In this document: positions 27,005 to 50,768 of the stretch, one piece after another | Layout of the letters: each line of letters begins with the position of its first letter | Position numbering within the stretch: position 1 is the stretch's first letter | DNA from: Thunnus maccoyii | Lineage: Eukaryota > Chordata > Actinopteri > Scombriformes > Scombridae | Reading direction: 5' to 3' | Assembly (NCBI RefSeq): GCF_910596095.1 | Contig: NC_056550.1 | Coordinates: 11,592,501 to 11,656,500 of the forward strand | Length of the DNA: 64,000 nt | Program-made: the position numbers and the translations under genes | Notes under the pieces: generated by a model | What the model saw: the letters and a program-made list of their open reading frames with translations, nothing else | What the model was told of the DNA's origin: nothing | Database searches by the model: none

Positions 27005-30000
27005 TCAGTTTTTGTCACTTGTGACACCGTCGCTGTACCCATTGGCCCCATGGATAACAGAAATCTTTGAATTTTTGAACGGCAGGGTGTAGGGCTGGCG
27101 GATGTTCATCCGGTCCTTTTCTGCCTCCAGATCCTCGTCATAGCGTTCATCTTCATCATTGTCCTCAGCCTCGCTGTGGTGAGGGGAGGAATGGCGGGAC
27201 AGAGACGGGGACGGTGGCACAGAGGCCGGTCGGGGGTAACGGAAACCTGCGGTCTGAGGACGAGAACGAGAGCATCAGACTGTCTGTCAGAGGATGGAAC
27301 TGAAATGATTTCACTTCTATGAATGAAATAAACATTGAAACTCAGTAAATCTCTCACACCGTGACACACAAGTTAAAACTTACCGGGGTGCTGTCATGAG
27401 GTTCGTACATAAAGGTGTCAGGGTAGGCTTTAGCCAAGGCCATATGACGGGCAGCTATATAATACTAGTGCAGAACAGAAGAGAAAGAAACATTAATTCA
27501 TTTCAAAGTTGTCACATGAACAAAACAGATCCTCTGAATTTGAAATCTCACCCTGCCAAGGTATCTCCAGTCCAGGAGATCACTTAGACGTTCAGTCCGG
27601 TTCCTCTGGATGATCCGCTGGCGCCGACTCTGCTTGCAGAACTGGAACAGGAAGGAAGTGAGCTGGTTACACGACTCGTCCACCCCTCGATACCGCCGGT
27701 CCAGGATGTAAATACCTGCAAAAGGAGACAAGTGTGATATGAGAGGGATCCCTCATTATAGAGAAAACTTTGAGAATGATTTAACAGATAAGTAAAAAAG
27801 AAACGCACCGTATGCTGAGGGGTCTGCTATGTGTTCCTCCATGAAACAGCCAAAGCCTGACAGGTTAGTTGAGACGGATGGAATTCCCATAACGGTGCAC
27901 TCAGCTGACGGTGACAGAAGAAGTCAAATTAACATTTGGATTTAATATATTATACCTTCTTGTGTACAGATACACCTTACCAGCATGCATGAGTCATACC
28001 TGGTGTGTAGCCCCAAGGCTCATAATAAGAGGGGAAGACACCGAGATGGCAGCCTCTTACAAACTCCTCATAATCCATGGGAAGCAGAGGAGAGGTGGAT
28101 GAAAGGAACTCTGGATGGAAAATAATCTGAAGAAGGGAGAAGCCATTCAGTATCAGAGCTGGTTATATGAGAGTCAGCAGCAAACTGTAACTCTTGTCCA
28201 CATGACGCTCTTCAGAAGTCACAAGGTGGACTGAAAATCACAGCAGAAACTCACAACCACAAACCACAACCTCCACAAACTAAACTGAGTATTCTGTATT
28301 CATGTGACCTTGTCTACATCCTGCCTGATCAACAATATAGTACATAAAAAGGTGAGAAGAAATCTACTGGAGTTAAGAGGTGATCATTTTTGAGCTCTGA
28401 CATACCTTGACACGGTCAGCAGAACTGTTGAAGAGGCCGATACGGCGGACACAGTTTAGGATGGGGTCGGTGCTGTCCTCCAGCATGTTATGGGTACAGA
28501 TTGGAGGCTGGCACTGTCTCTGAGTGGCAAAGATGGCACGCTTCATCATGGTGAAATCCTCTTTGTCCAGCATCTTTGACACATCTGGCAGCTGCCCACT
28601 GAAGAAAACAACAGGGATTAGAATTAATGATGATGCTTGAACAGCTGGGACCATACTTGTAGGACGGTTAATTGGGTTTCTTAGACCCAAAACCAACTAC
28701 AATGCCATATTTAGTAGCATGAATAAAGTCAACCAGCTTGTTTTGACAATGATGCAACAAAGTCTAAGTATATCCAGAGCTGATGTGAAGAATCTGGATT
28801 TTGTTATAAGATAGGTCATCCCACATCTGACAGGTTTCTTGAAGTAAAGTGAAAGTGGTAAACTTACACTAGAAGAGATTCATAAAGTTTCTTTCCGAAA
28901 CGTTCCTTCACAGTGTGAGCAGTATCCCTGTCATGGACAGAAAAAAGAGACTGTAAGACAATTGCAAACACTTTTTCAGGTTGTCTTCTGGTAAAGATAA
29001 AGCAGGATCTGACTGTATATGGATGAATGTTTGGTTGTCTGGCTCACAATGTGCACTTTTAGTTAGTTGCAAAAAAGCCACCTCACCAGAGCTGCTTCCT
29101 GACCGCCTGGCCTTTCAGCGTCTCCACATTGAAGTTGTTTGTGCGAGCCGGCATGATGAAGAATGCGATGACGGTCACGTCACTGTGGTTGACCTGTGAC
29201 AGGCAGACCAAACAGAAATATGGGGTTAAATTTTATACTTAACACTTGAATATGTGTGCACATCTGCTGACACCTCTAGACAAACACACTTACTCTCAGT
29301 AGATAGTTCAGTCGGGCTAAAGCCTCCAAGAAGACGTCGGCTCCTTTGTTGGAAAATTCATACCTTCCGGCAATGAAGAGGAACAAACACTTGTCCAGGT
29401 TGAAGTCAAGGTTCCTGATGGTCAAGACAAACCAATTTCTGTCACATGATGTGGATGAGTGTTGCACTTTGGCTGTCTGGCTTACAATGTAAAGTTCAGT
29501 TACAATTACTTTTAACTATAACAGCAAAATAAGTATTATATGAAAAGCACATCACTAGCAAAATGACTTATTGAAATTACTTATACTGTGTTCATTTTGG
29601 TTCTTTTAGTTATTGATAGGCAAACAGGAAGTTAATGTTTCCACCTAAAGTCAACAGAACATACCTTTTAATATAATATGCACATAAAACACACTTATTT
29701 CCTTACTCTTCCTTACTGTTATCATACATTCATCAACACTCAATGTTCATCCTCTCTTAACTTGCTGCTAAAGTTTTGACCGTGCTGTGATGTTTATGAT
29801 GTGTGCTGTGGGATCTCTGACCCGTAGAAGTGTCCCCTGACGAACTCCTGAATCCGAGCCTTGCTCTGAGCGTGGAGGTTTTGAAACTCATGCACAGCTG
29901 AGAACTTCTTCACATTGAGCCCATTGGGAGTGACGATGTCTGTGCGTGGTGGGACAGATTAAGTACAATAAATGGGGCGACATAAACAGAGACAAAGAGA

Positions 30001-32538
30001 AAGAAGGAGAGAAATCAATTCAACTTCAGTAAAGTATCCAATTCTAATCGCTTTGTGAATTACAATGAAGTAACAATGAGACATTCAGTGCAAAAAACAG
30101 CCAGAAGACCTTGTATCTCTGTTCGGGGAGACCTACTCCCTCAGTGATAAATGAGAATGGAATGAATAATTGAGGATGTTTCTGAACACAGCACCACACA
30201 TCAATTCACCTCCACACACCTGGTTTCCTCTTGAGAAGGTGCTCTGCCTCAATGGCTGTGATCTGTGACACTGTGGTGAAGACGTGGGCACAGTGTGCAG
30301 CCGCCCGCTCAATACAGTAACGGTGGTAGATCTGTCTATCACCTGCTTCTTTATCCACGTTGAACTAAACCAGAGACAAAGGGGACGGAGAGTATAATGA
30401 AGTAATGCAATAAATTTTGAATTTTCCTTTATATGTCAATATGTGAACGATTCAATACATAATCCATTGCATTTCTAATAATAAAAATCACCAATGTGTG
30501 TGTGTGTGTGTGTTTTATTACATTCCTATGTAACAAAATATAAATGCACACATTTGCACACACACCTCTGAAAGTTTGTTATAGAAGTCCACATTTCCAG
30601 CACACAGGTAGCGTCCCAGGAGTGTGGCATGAGTGGTGAAGATGGTTGCGACGGGCAGCTGTCTCTGTCTACACAACACCAGGCCCAGGCCAGCCAACCA
30701 CTCATGGAAATGGGCCACGATGTGTGATGGCTCCCCGCACTGGGCTGCGAACTGCGATGTGAGAGAACAAAGGGTCAATGTGGACAACACACTCACACAC
30801 ATATTACACTCAAACACAAGGTTTTCTTCCAACGCTTTCCATGATTTTGATATTTCAATCGATACTCATTAAAACACTTTTTCAGACAAAACACGCAGTA
30901 TTCAAAACAAACAGCTAAAATGTTAATTTCGTTTTTATATACAGTTCAGTATAAATGTTCATATAAGTTCCTGTCAGTTGTCAGGTACGTAGTGTGAGCT
31001 GCTGACCTCTCCCAGAAGCCAGACTGTCAGGAACCCGAACAGCACAGCATCGTTGGCCTCACGGTCAAACCACGGCACACCGATGCCGCAGTGTTCCCAC
31101 AGCTCACTCTTCCAGGTGTCCAGAGACCAGGCGGTGAACCCAACATCAATCAGAATAACATAGGGACTGCCCTCAATAAGCCAGCGGCCGAAGTAGATCT
31201 GGAGGAGGCAGAGGATGGTGAAAGTAAGTAAGATGTCTTTCATTCTATCTTGTGGGTATCATGTGTGATGTGTTATCTTGCAAGAAAATTAGTGTAAACC
31301 ATCAAATCTTGGGACACGTATTTGTTTAACATTTAGAGTTGCAGCTGCAGCAATTCCTATTTTTTGTTACTTTGACCATCTTTGACACAGAATCACAATC
31401 AAAAAAATGTTTATGTGGTATGCATGACATAGTTTAACATACAGAATCTAAATATCTGCACATTTACAGCCCAACTAACTCTGCTCTGACGCTGGCTGTT
31501 TCTTGGACTGTCAGAATGGCTGTGTGATTCAAGGTAAACCAAACAGGCCTCATTTGAAAAAACTGCACTATCCCCTTTAAAAAAAAAAAGAAAGAAAGAG
31601 AACCACAACCACTCTTAGCCTTGACCCATAATTTCATAGCACTGCTAGAGTGACACAGCACAAAACATTAAAAGTATCACACACACACACGCGCAGACTG
31701 ACAACCATCTATTTCTGGAATATGTGTGTGAGAGAGAGAGACAGAGAGACATTGATACAACCTCTAACCTTTGTGGGGAAAATGTCACGGGGTTTAGAGA
31801 CATGTTCGGGGACAGAGGGCTGGGCAGATATGAAAGAGGGGCTGAGGATTTTCAAGTGTAGTGCAAATTCACCGCACAAATCTCACTCTATAATCACTCC
31901 AACTATGTGCAGTGAGAAAGACTGCCCTTGAGTGGTACATACAGATATAACTCAGTGTGTGTTTACTGTGTATGTGTGGTAGTAGTACCTTACACCCACT
32001 GGAGTTCATCTTGTCAATGGTTCTCTTCAGCTCGGGGTTAGTGGGCTCGATCAGCTCCACCTGAGTGCGCACATTGCTCTCCACGTAGGGACCCACCAGG
32101 AAATAGTTCTCCCCCCATTCCTCTGAGGTCAGACGGGCTTTGGTCTGGATGACGGTGTAGATGCCTCCAACTTCACACATGCAGCAAACATGCCACACAT
32201 ACGCACACAATGTCGAGACAGATATACAATGTGATTCAACCTGATATACGGTATATGAGGCAATATGGTGATAAGTTCTACACTTCCCCCTGAAAAGAAT
32301 AAACTGTGTACATTAAAAAGCTTAAACATGAACTTTTTATATAATGTTTTACATATGCTTACTACTTATTTTCACATGCGAACACATACAGTCTATGGCG
32401 AACACACATCAGACACTTGCCTTTGTTAGCGACCTCCCACGCGATTTCAAAAAGAACAGCATCCTCCAAATCAAACTCCTCGTCCCAGTCCTCCATCCCC
32501 GACAGGGATGTGACGGACAGGCTGCGAGCCAGCGGCAT
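27005..32538 (-). CDS. gys1: Glycogen synthase 1, muscle type
   Basis: The enzyme (GT3 family) extends glycogen with UDP-glucose. Fifteen coding exons on the minus strand: 32538-32421, 32170-31989, 31198-31007, 30751-30566, 30364-30220, 29939-29822, 29414-29294, 29193-29087, 28927-28868, 28598-28406, 28126-28000, 27904-27809, 27715-27552, 27464-27384 and 27253-27005. They give 712 residues (human 737). The N-terminus [14 protein letters not shown] keeps phosphosites 2 and 2a (Ser8, Ser11). VGGIYTV is the UDP-glucose loop, [11 protein letters not shown] holds the catalytic Glu, and [16 protein letters not shown] is the arginine cluster that senses glucose-6-phosphate. Ser641, 645, 649, 653 and 657 (sites 3a, 3b, 3c, 4 and 5) keep exact human numbering in [20 protein letters not shown]. 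The tail after an acidic stretch differs from mammals and lacks sites 1a and 1b. Intron 1 uses a GC donor; all others are GT-AG. A non-coding first exon ends at 34729. Confidence 0.97.
30494..30512 (+). repeat. Short (TG)n tract in gys1 intron
   Basis: About nine TG units in the intron between the exons at 30751-30566 and 30364-30220. Confidence 0.85.
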
Positions 32539-33174
32539 GCTGGGTAAACACAAAACAAGCCGCATTGAGCTGGATGCACAATTATATACACACAATACAT
32601 ACTGTAATCGAGGATGAAAGGCTCTTACAGTGTCACTTATTTAATTAAATTACTGCAACCCCCCTAAAAGTCCTAAAACTTCACATAAAAATCTGTTTTG
32701 CTTTGTCGATACAAAAACATTTATCGCATTTATTACCAGGACTTTAGACCACTTGCCTGTGATGACGAAGAAGGATTTTTAATTTTTAATTCTAATACAT
32801 CCATGTAAGTTTCTCTGGATAACAGTATCAGGCAAATCCCAAGTCTAACTGACCAACACTTCCTCAACCGCCTGCAAGTGTGTGTCATCAATGAATCACA
32901 AAATCCCATTTCATAATATAAAATTCATATTATTATGTAAATCTTTCTCAATTCTTTAACATTGGGACGTGATGATCAGCACGGTAGTCAAAGAGCAGAT
33001 AAAGACACTTGTTCCTCTCATTTGTTGTCAGCTGTTGGACTATATGTTTTGAACATTTTCATGTTGCTGGTAACTTAATATGTGTAACCTTTAGCTGTTC
33101 TCACAAGAAGCCCTGGTCAAACATACAACACTGGTACATTGAGTAACATGGATCCAACATACATTCTGCATATG

Positions 33175-33187
33175 TATGTGTGTGTGT

Positions 33188-33228
<41 letters not shown>

Positions 33229-33240
33229 TGTGTGTGTGTA
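33175..33240 (+). repeat. (TG)n microsatellite in gys1 intron
   Basis: About 30 TG units with three ta interruptions, in the first (5'UTR) intron of gys1. A short (AC)n tract follows at about 33309-33326. Confidence 0.9.
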
Positions 33241-34728
33241 CAGCATTTTTGCTCTGTGTACAACCTGAGATGCTCAAAGGGCTTCTTCTCATGCAGCTAC
33301 TGTAAATAACACACACACACACACACCTACACATGTACAGTCATGCCTCTCACATACTACAGGACTCCTGTTTTGCAACATCTACAAGTTGACTTTATGA
33401 GAGCAACATTTTAATCTTAATTGTGTTGCAGTGTGAGGGCTGTAACTCCCACATCAATGCCATCTACTGCAATTAAAGTTTTATAATCTGTCTTTTTTTC
33501 TATCTTGTGAGGTAAAACAAGAGAGTTTAAAAGAGAGTAATTAAGGGAGGACAATCTGAGGGTTTAAGAGTTCAGTGATTGATAGTGCAACTTCTTGTTC
33601 AGTTCCTGTTAACAGAAATGGTGCAACATCCTCAGCAAAGGGGGGAGTGGCATGAGCAAGGATGCAGAGGTGGAGGGAGGCACAGATGAGGATATAGATC
33701 AGGTACAAACTTGATCCAACCATTCATACTGTGACACTTGTTGATATGCTCCAATGAAATGTTCCGCGGCCAGTGAAGTTGAGACATGTAAAAAGTGACA
33801 AAACAAGCATGTCCACAACTTTGTTTTTTTTAAACTGCTCACTTATATTCTACCCATGAGCTGCTCTCAAACCCCTTTGTGCCTAGCTGATAGCAGTTGA
33901 CAAAAGGGACAACGAGATAATGGCTTGAGTGAGTGGCTAACAGCTCATCACTATCCAAGGCCTAGATAGGAAAGAGCATCATCCTGAGAGGAAGACTTTG
34001 TTCACGTTGATGTCAAACATTTTCACAAATAATTTTAGTCTATTTGCATGTCGTATATTTCCATCTAGCTAGACCCACATCAGACCCCTTTAAATAGAAG
34101 TTAAAAGCTTGCATTATGGTACCACATGTGAGACCACTTTCATATATAGATATAAGATAGCCTATGTAAACTCTTACTAATATGGACAGTAAATACCACA
34201 GGGCTGAAATTAAACTTCTGCCCATTTCTTGGCAACCCCCCGGGGATTCCCTCTGGGTACTCTCACCTGTACTTGAGACACCACTTTGTGGTTGTTCTGT
34301 AATGGACTACTGGCACTCATATCAACACAATAATACCCATCATACCCTTGTCTATTTATGAATATTTTTATTGCACCGTCTAATAGGCCTACAGGTCTGA
34401 GGGAGGACAAGAACCCCCCCGATGTCCCAGATCAGGCTATGGAGGACGCGCTGCACGCCCACCTCGAGCAGTGACTGCTCCGTCAGAGATTATAGACGAC
34501 AGCAGCACCACAAAACCATCAGCAAAGTGCCCGGTTGAACATGCATATTGCCTGTCTTTATCGTCAGTGTTTTATCATGAGTTGTAGGGCGAACGTGACA
34601 GCACGCACACACTGCAAACCAGCTGCGGAAACGCGCAGAGGACACGGCGTCCTGATGCGCGCCACCGTTCATTGAGGAAGTATTCAACTATTATCATTTT
34701 CGACAATTATAAACAGATATATACTCAC

Positions 34729-35110
34729 CCTTCGGTTTTGTCCCAACTTCACGAAGATGAAATACTCATTGGCAGCTGTCGCAGTCAATCCAAAAAAAAG
34801 GAAAACAGCGGAGAGTGAGAGAAAAGGGGGCGGCGGCTTTAGTTAAATGCCATCGACTCACATTGGTTCTTAAAATTTACTGTCATAATGAAGGACAGGA
34901 CGCTTGTGGCCTGCGATGGAGGAAGAAGGCTGGGTTGGTGAATGCGGGGTGTCCGCTGTCACATTATTCATGAGCTTCACTCCTATTGGCCTCAGTCTCC
35001 TCTCTGTCTCCGCCTCTGCTCACAATGTGACGGGAACTGGGCGTTTTCCTCAACTGAGAGACTCTATTGGCTGAGCAGAGGTTAAAACGAGCTGCAGTGG
35101 TTGGTGAATT
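34729..35110 (-). promoter_or_regulatory. gys1: gys1 non-coding exon 1 and promoter
   Basis: On the minus strand a donor (ccgaagg then gtgagtata) ends at 34729, and the matching acceptor (tttacccag) ends one base before the gys1 ATG at 32538, so the 5'UTR is split by a 2.2-kb intron. Upstream, two CCAAT boxes (minus strand, 34989-34985 and 35070-35066) lie 81 bp apart. The exact transcription start is not visible. Confidence 0.55.
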
Positions 35111-35849
35111 ATCATTTCATTCCTGCAAAAGAGGGGAGTCACGGGCAACTTTTTCTTTTTTTTCCCCAGAGGAGGGAGAAGAGCAAGTTATTTATAATGC
35201 CTTCTCTAAGGGTCACGGAGAACATAGTTTGGAGAATACAACGTGACCAGTGACATTAAGACACCCAATCCCTCTACATATCTTTGTGATCTATCCCACA
35301 GTAACCTTAATAGCTATTTTCAACCCACTGCTATCCCCCTAACCACCCCAACCACTATACGCCCTTGATCAGCCTGACCACATGGGCCACATGGTCTGAG
35401 TCTATATTGGTAAAGCTGCTGAAAATAAATGAGTGGCCTGTGGTCCCCCTGTTTTCAGCAAAGATCTATGCTTCTGAGGTGTCACTGTGCCTTGCACTGA
35501 CCTCCTGCCATCTTCAAAATGTGTTGTTCTGCAGCATTGTGTGACCTCTGACCTCCTTGTATGTATGTGTGTTTGTGTTTATGTATGTCAGGAGGGGATG
35601 ACAGAAAGTACAGACATCTTTAAGGGATGAGTAAAAACAGACACACAGTGGAGTGCACTGATTTACATGAAAAGATTACATGGTCATCACTCACATAAGG
35701 CATCAGCATACCTGTGTTTTCCTTTATGATGCCTTGATTTACAGAAATAGTTGAGTTCAAAGTGAAAAAACATGACATCAGATCGTGATAGGTTCGCTTT
35801 AACAGTTCACATGCCAACTCTGAGCTGGTTTCCAGTGCTATGCACCACA

Positions 35850-35945
35850 CTACTGGAAGGAACTGCAAAACAAAGTGAAATTGGAGATATGCATTCCTCC
35901 TCTGAGGGACTTTAAAGTTTTCCTTGCCAATATTTTGTTTTGAAT
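35850..35945 (+). mobile_element. Possible LINE 3'-end fragment
   Basis: One frame reads YYWKELQNKVKLE and then IPPLRDFKVFLANILF before a stop. The pattern W-x2-L-Q-x3-KLE-x-IP-x4-FK is like the last residues of some fish non-LTR ORF2 proteins. Only about 30 codons support this, so it is a weak call. Confidence 0.3.
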
Positions 35946-36657
35946 GAGATCTTGATCTTGATAAGTAAAGCTCAGCTATCTAACATTATGACTTACCTAT
36001 ATAGGCATCAGTATGATGGACATATGCAAATGAGTTCATTATTACCCAAAGCAAACATACATAACGCCTTTTAGTGTTATGTAGTCTGTGCAACATGTGA
36101 ATCATTGCTGCCCTCCCCACTTCCGTACTTATTGCATTTATACTCCACAGCCTGTTATCAGATAATGATTTCAAATATCAGATTACAAAGCTCAAGTAGA
36201 TCAAATATCAGATAGCATGTAAATAATGTCTTTTAAAGGGACAGAAAGTATAGCAGGCAGGGATAAACTTTTTAACATTTGAGCACATTTACAGTACAAA
36301 TAGGGGAACATAATTATGACATTGTCAACAATCATAAGGAGTATTGAAGGCAGACCTGAATCGTATTATTTTATTTTATGTGTTAAGATATTTGCCTCCT
36401 TCTTGTTTGTGTGAAGGCTGTCATGTTTATGCCTGTGGTACAATACAAATATAAAAAATGTTTCGTTTGAGCAATTAGAATCAATCATTGTTTACAAAAC
36501 TTCCGGGTAGAGAACCCCTGCGTCACGTACAAGCAATTTAATGTCGCGGAGCAAAAATAAATGTCAGTTTAAGCAAGTAAACAAGTAAACAAAGAAGGAA
36601 GCGTAGTATAAGTAAGTATAAGCAGTAAGTAGTAAAAGTAAATAAGCATAAGTCCGT

Positions 36658-36693
36658 GTAAAGCAGTGGTAGGGCTGCTTATCACTGCTTTAC
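36658..36693. repeat. Perfect 11-bp hairpin
   Basis: gtaaagcagtg (36658-36668) and its exact reverse complement cactgctttac (36683-36693) flank a 14-base loop. It lies about 0.4 kb upstream of the presumed pold1 first exon. Confidence 0.8.
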
Positions 36694-36949
36694 AAAGTCA
36701 GCCACCTGTTAGTCTGACCGGCGGCGAGATGTCGCTGTTGGGTAGATTTGGTTTATCTATTTAACTATATATGTTTACAGTAACGGCTGACAATGGCAAC
36801 AGAAATGAACAATATCACATATCTCTGCAATTCAAATCAACTGCCTGTTGTCTATCCGGAAGTGACAGTTGTTATTAGCGCGACATCACGGTGATTTGGT
36901 CTATTGTTATTATTAAATACAGTTAATAATATGCCTGCTTCTGTTCTTG

Positions 36950-37310
36950 AGCCCTATTTCCCTCCCTCGCTGCTGCGCTCTTCTGACGTCATTTTGCCGG
37001 GTACACACGGTTTTTATTAACGTACAAGGTATAGCCAAGCCGCGTTAAACTTCCTCCTCACGACACACGCTCTTACCACTGAGTCTCCGCCATGTCAGTG
37101 ACGTCATTGTCCATTCCTTGGCTAACTGGCCTAGTAACAAAACGGAAATTTTTCCGCGGGTTCTGCGGTGAAAGTTCACAAATTGAAGAAGAGTGGCGGG
37201 AGCAGTTGTCAACTGGGGTCTGCAGCGAAGAAGTAACGTTGATTTCTAACTTTGTTGGAAAAGCACCAGCCATTCACAGTTGTCCTGACAGGTTTCATAC
37301 CTACGTTTAG
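36950..37310 (+). promoter_or_regulatory. pold1: pold1 promoter and non-coding exon 1
   Basis: Two perfect CRE palindromes TGACGTCA occur at 36984-36991 and 37099-37106. A strong donor (acgtttag then gtaagataag) ends at 37310 and pairs with the acceptor at 38311 (gaattgtag), two bases before the pold1 ATG. An upstream ATG at 37092 in good context (ccgccATGt) opens a 72-codon frame whose TAG stop is the last three bases of this exon. The second CRE lies inside that frame, so the start site may lie on either side of it. Confidence 0.55.
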
Positions 37311-38313
37311 GTAAGATAAGCGTTGGCGCTGACACTTGTTCTGTTGTTTATACTCGCGGATGCTAGCTCGCTGCTTTAGCTTGTTACAAAAGCAAGCAGC
37401 TGCGCTAGTTAAAAACAAAAGATAACTCGGCATTAACTGTGCAGTAGGGATACTGGGGTTGATATATATACCACGTTTTAGAGAAAATATGAATGTGAAA
37501 GCGCAGCATGAACACGTTATGTTACCTACGTCAATCTGAAATATCATTGAGAATACACAACACAGTTACAGGACTTGGCAGTTGTGATGCTAAAAGTGTG
37601 TAGTCTATGTTGAGAGAAGTTAGAAGGGGTGCAGCGACAGCCATACTAGATTCATAAAGAAGCTAATGAAGCAGGATGTGCAGTATTGAAATCAGGTGTC
37701 TTGTCTTTATATTCATGCCAGTCTACTTTTGACTTGTGTCCAGGCTACTTTTTTTTTCTCATGCTGTTTTGATACACCTTATCTTTTTATTGCACGTTAT
37801 TTCCCATCCTCATTGACATAGCAAACACGTCGTGCTTGTCATTTAAAAAGTGCCATACAATACTACAATATTCGTTTTATAAGTAATGACAGCACTGTAC
37901 GCACTTCACCTAATATTCTACAGTATGCATACCCTATCCTACACATTTCCTGAGCTTATACTCTAGCTGCCACAAATGCAGACAGTGCAAAGAATAGTGG
38001 CATAAGTAAAGGCAAATTAAATGTTTATTAATTATTCTGTCTGAGCTTTCATATGTATAATAATATCTTAGTTTTCTGATAAAATGCTGGCTTTCATTGC
38101 AGGTGGTATTACGCTCCTAAAGTGGTACTGTAGAAAAATGTTGGTAGTTTCGCCTAAATATGAATATATGTGTTAACTACTATCATTAAGGACTAATTGC
38201 TACACTATTGTAAGTGCCTCTTTTCCTGAATTAAACATTGTCTTTCTCTCTAATCTTCTTCTTTAAAGTGCTTTGTTCCACTAAGTTTTCTTTTGATTGA
38301 CTGAATTGTAGGC

Positions 38314-49134
<10,821 letters not shown>

Positions 49135-49290
49135 GAGAGGCGCACACACTCATTCCCAAACTGCCTCATTTCATATCACCACAGACTCTTATCCAATCAC
49201 TGTGTGTTTTGGTGGTCAAAATGCATATATATCACTATTTCTATGTTTTCTAATGTGAAAAAACTGACATTAAGTAGTGTTTTTTTGTAA

Positions 49291-49296
49291 AATAAA
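49291..49296 (+). terminator. Polyadenylation signal of pold1
   Basis: AATAAA lies 157 bases after the pold1 stop codon. Confidence 0.6.
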
Positions 49297-50103
49297 ATGA
49301 AAAAGCAATCTATTCCTTTTGGGCTGTTGAGTATGATCACTGCTTATCGAATTATTGGAAAAATCATCAGTGACAAACTTTGCATACATGCTCTTTTGCA
49401 CGTATGCAAATGTTGCGTGAATATATTTTTTCTACTTTCACTGTGGCAGTTGTGGCAGACGTGAGCGTGTGAATTGCGCAATTTAGGGTATTCTTGAGAG
49501 ATCTGACAGGCTGTGATAGAGAACTTGAGAAGGTATACTTAAACTGGGTTTGACCAAGAAAGGGATTTCTACAAAACTATTTTCTGACTTCAAATTTATT
49601 GATATATTTGAGTGAAAATGTAATTTTATAAAAGGGATCCAACTTACAATAGAAGACAGATTTCCCTTTTTATGAAAACCCCATTGACAAAACCATGATG
49701 CTGAACCACGCTGCTGTCATCGAGTTTACACACTGTAAACAGGTTTATAGTGCATGATCCAATGTTAACTGTGATGACAAAGCATGTACTTTTACAGAAA
49801 GGAAGAGGAACTTGATCGCCTTCCTCTTCAGCGTTATTGTCGTAGTCAAACCTCATAAACCACATCCCTTCCTTCCCACTGATTTGGAGGTTGAAAAAAA
49901 AAAAAACGATCTCTAAATGTTCATGGCACAAACTGAGGATGGGGAAACTAGACGTAGTGTTTGACCTGCCTTCTTTCAAGATAAGGTCTGAAAATATAAG
50001 GTCTGTTATCAGAGCTCATGAATCAGACGTGGTACTTTAGTTTGTGTTTGAGATGAGTTCTTGTCATGTCCATCTTTTTAAAAATACACATATCCTCTTG
50101 TTA

Positions 50104-50768
50104 ACCCCTTATCTGTGAAGAGCAACCTTAGATGAACACAACAGACAAGACGTAAAAGACTTTTACTTGTTCATTACAGATTTTACACAGCTGTCAGTGA
50201 GAGACTTGTTCAGATCAGATCAAGTTTTCAAACCTTTTAGAGTTGCTCTGTATTTTAACAGTCCAGATAATGAGACAGACATTTGGAGGATAATTAGGAA
50301 TCCTCCATGGATGGACTCACCTCTGTTACCAACTGAAGTTAGTTACTTGAACTTACAATAACTATAAGGGCAGCAGTTTATTAATGCAGATGTTTTTTAA
50401 ATTGGGGAAAAGCTGTTTGTAATGCTACAAAAATAGAAATTTAACAAATCCATTACATTTAGGGTGACTAATTATCAAAGAAGACAAACACAGCTATATA
50501 AAAAAAAAAGTGGTTGCCCTATTGAATATCCTTATCAGCATCAAGTATGATCAGATAAGATGACCGTCACTGTGTCTGAACTCTTCCTGCTGACTGAAAA
50601 CTGCTTTCAGCATCAGTTGTGGTTAAAATGTTGTACCATATGGCACATTTTCTCATGGTACATGCTTGATGTTTGCATCTAACAGTATTTGGACACAGCG
50701 ACTTACAATTGCAACAACACTGGAACTGACAAATAAAAAAAAAAATGTATTAAAAGTAGACTTTGGAA
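50104..50768 (+). repeat. Repeat copy B downstream of pold1
   Basis: This is the uninterrupted partner of the copy in the pold1 intron. It starts near cttatctgt-aagagca and ends near aaaagtagacttt. A 64-codon open frame (50167-50361, with VFKPFRVALYFNSPDNETD) spans its centre, but I cannot tie it to a protein family. Confidence 0.85.

Larger units (their letters stand above)
35111..36949. other. gys1/pold1 spacer
   Basis: Divergent spacer with no supported gene. It holds a possible LINE end at about 35850-35945, a perfect 11-bp hairpin (36658-36693), and two ETS-type motifs: acttccggg near 36502 and ccggaagtga near 36856. Some of this CpG-containing DNA near 36.5-36.9 kb may be distal pold1 promoter. 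Confidence 0.45.
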
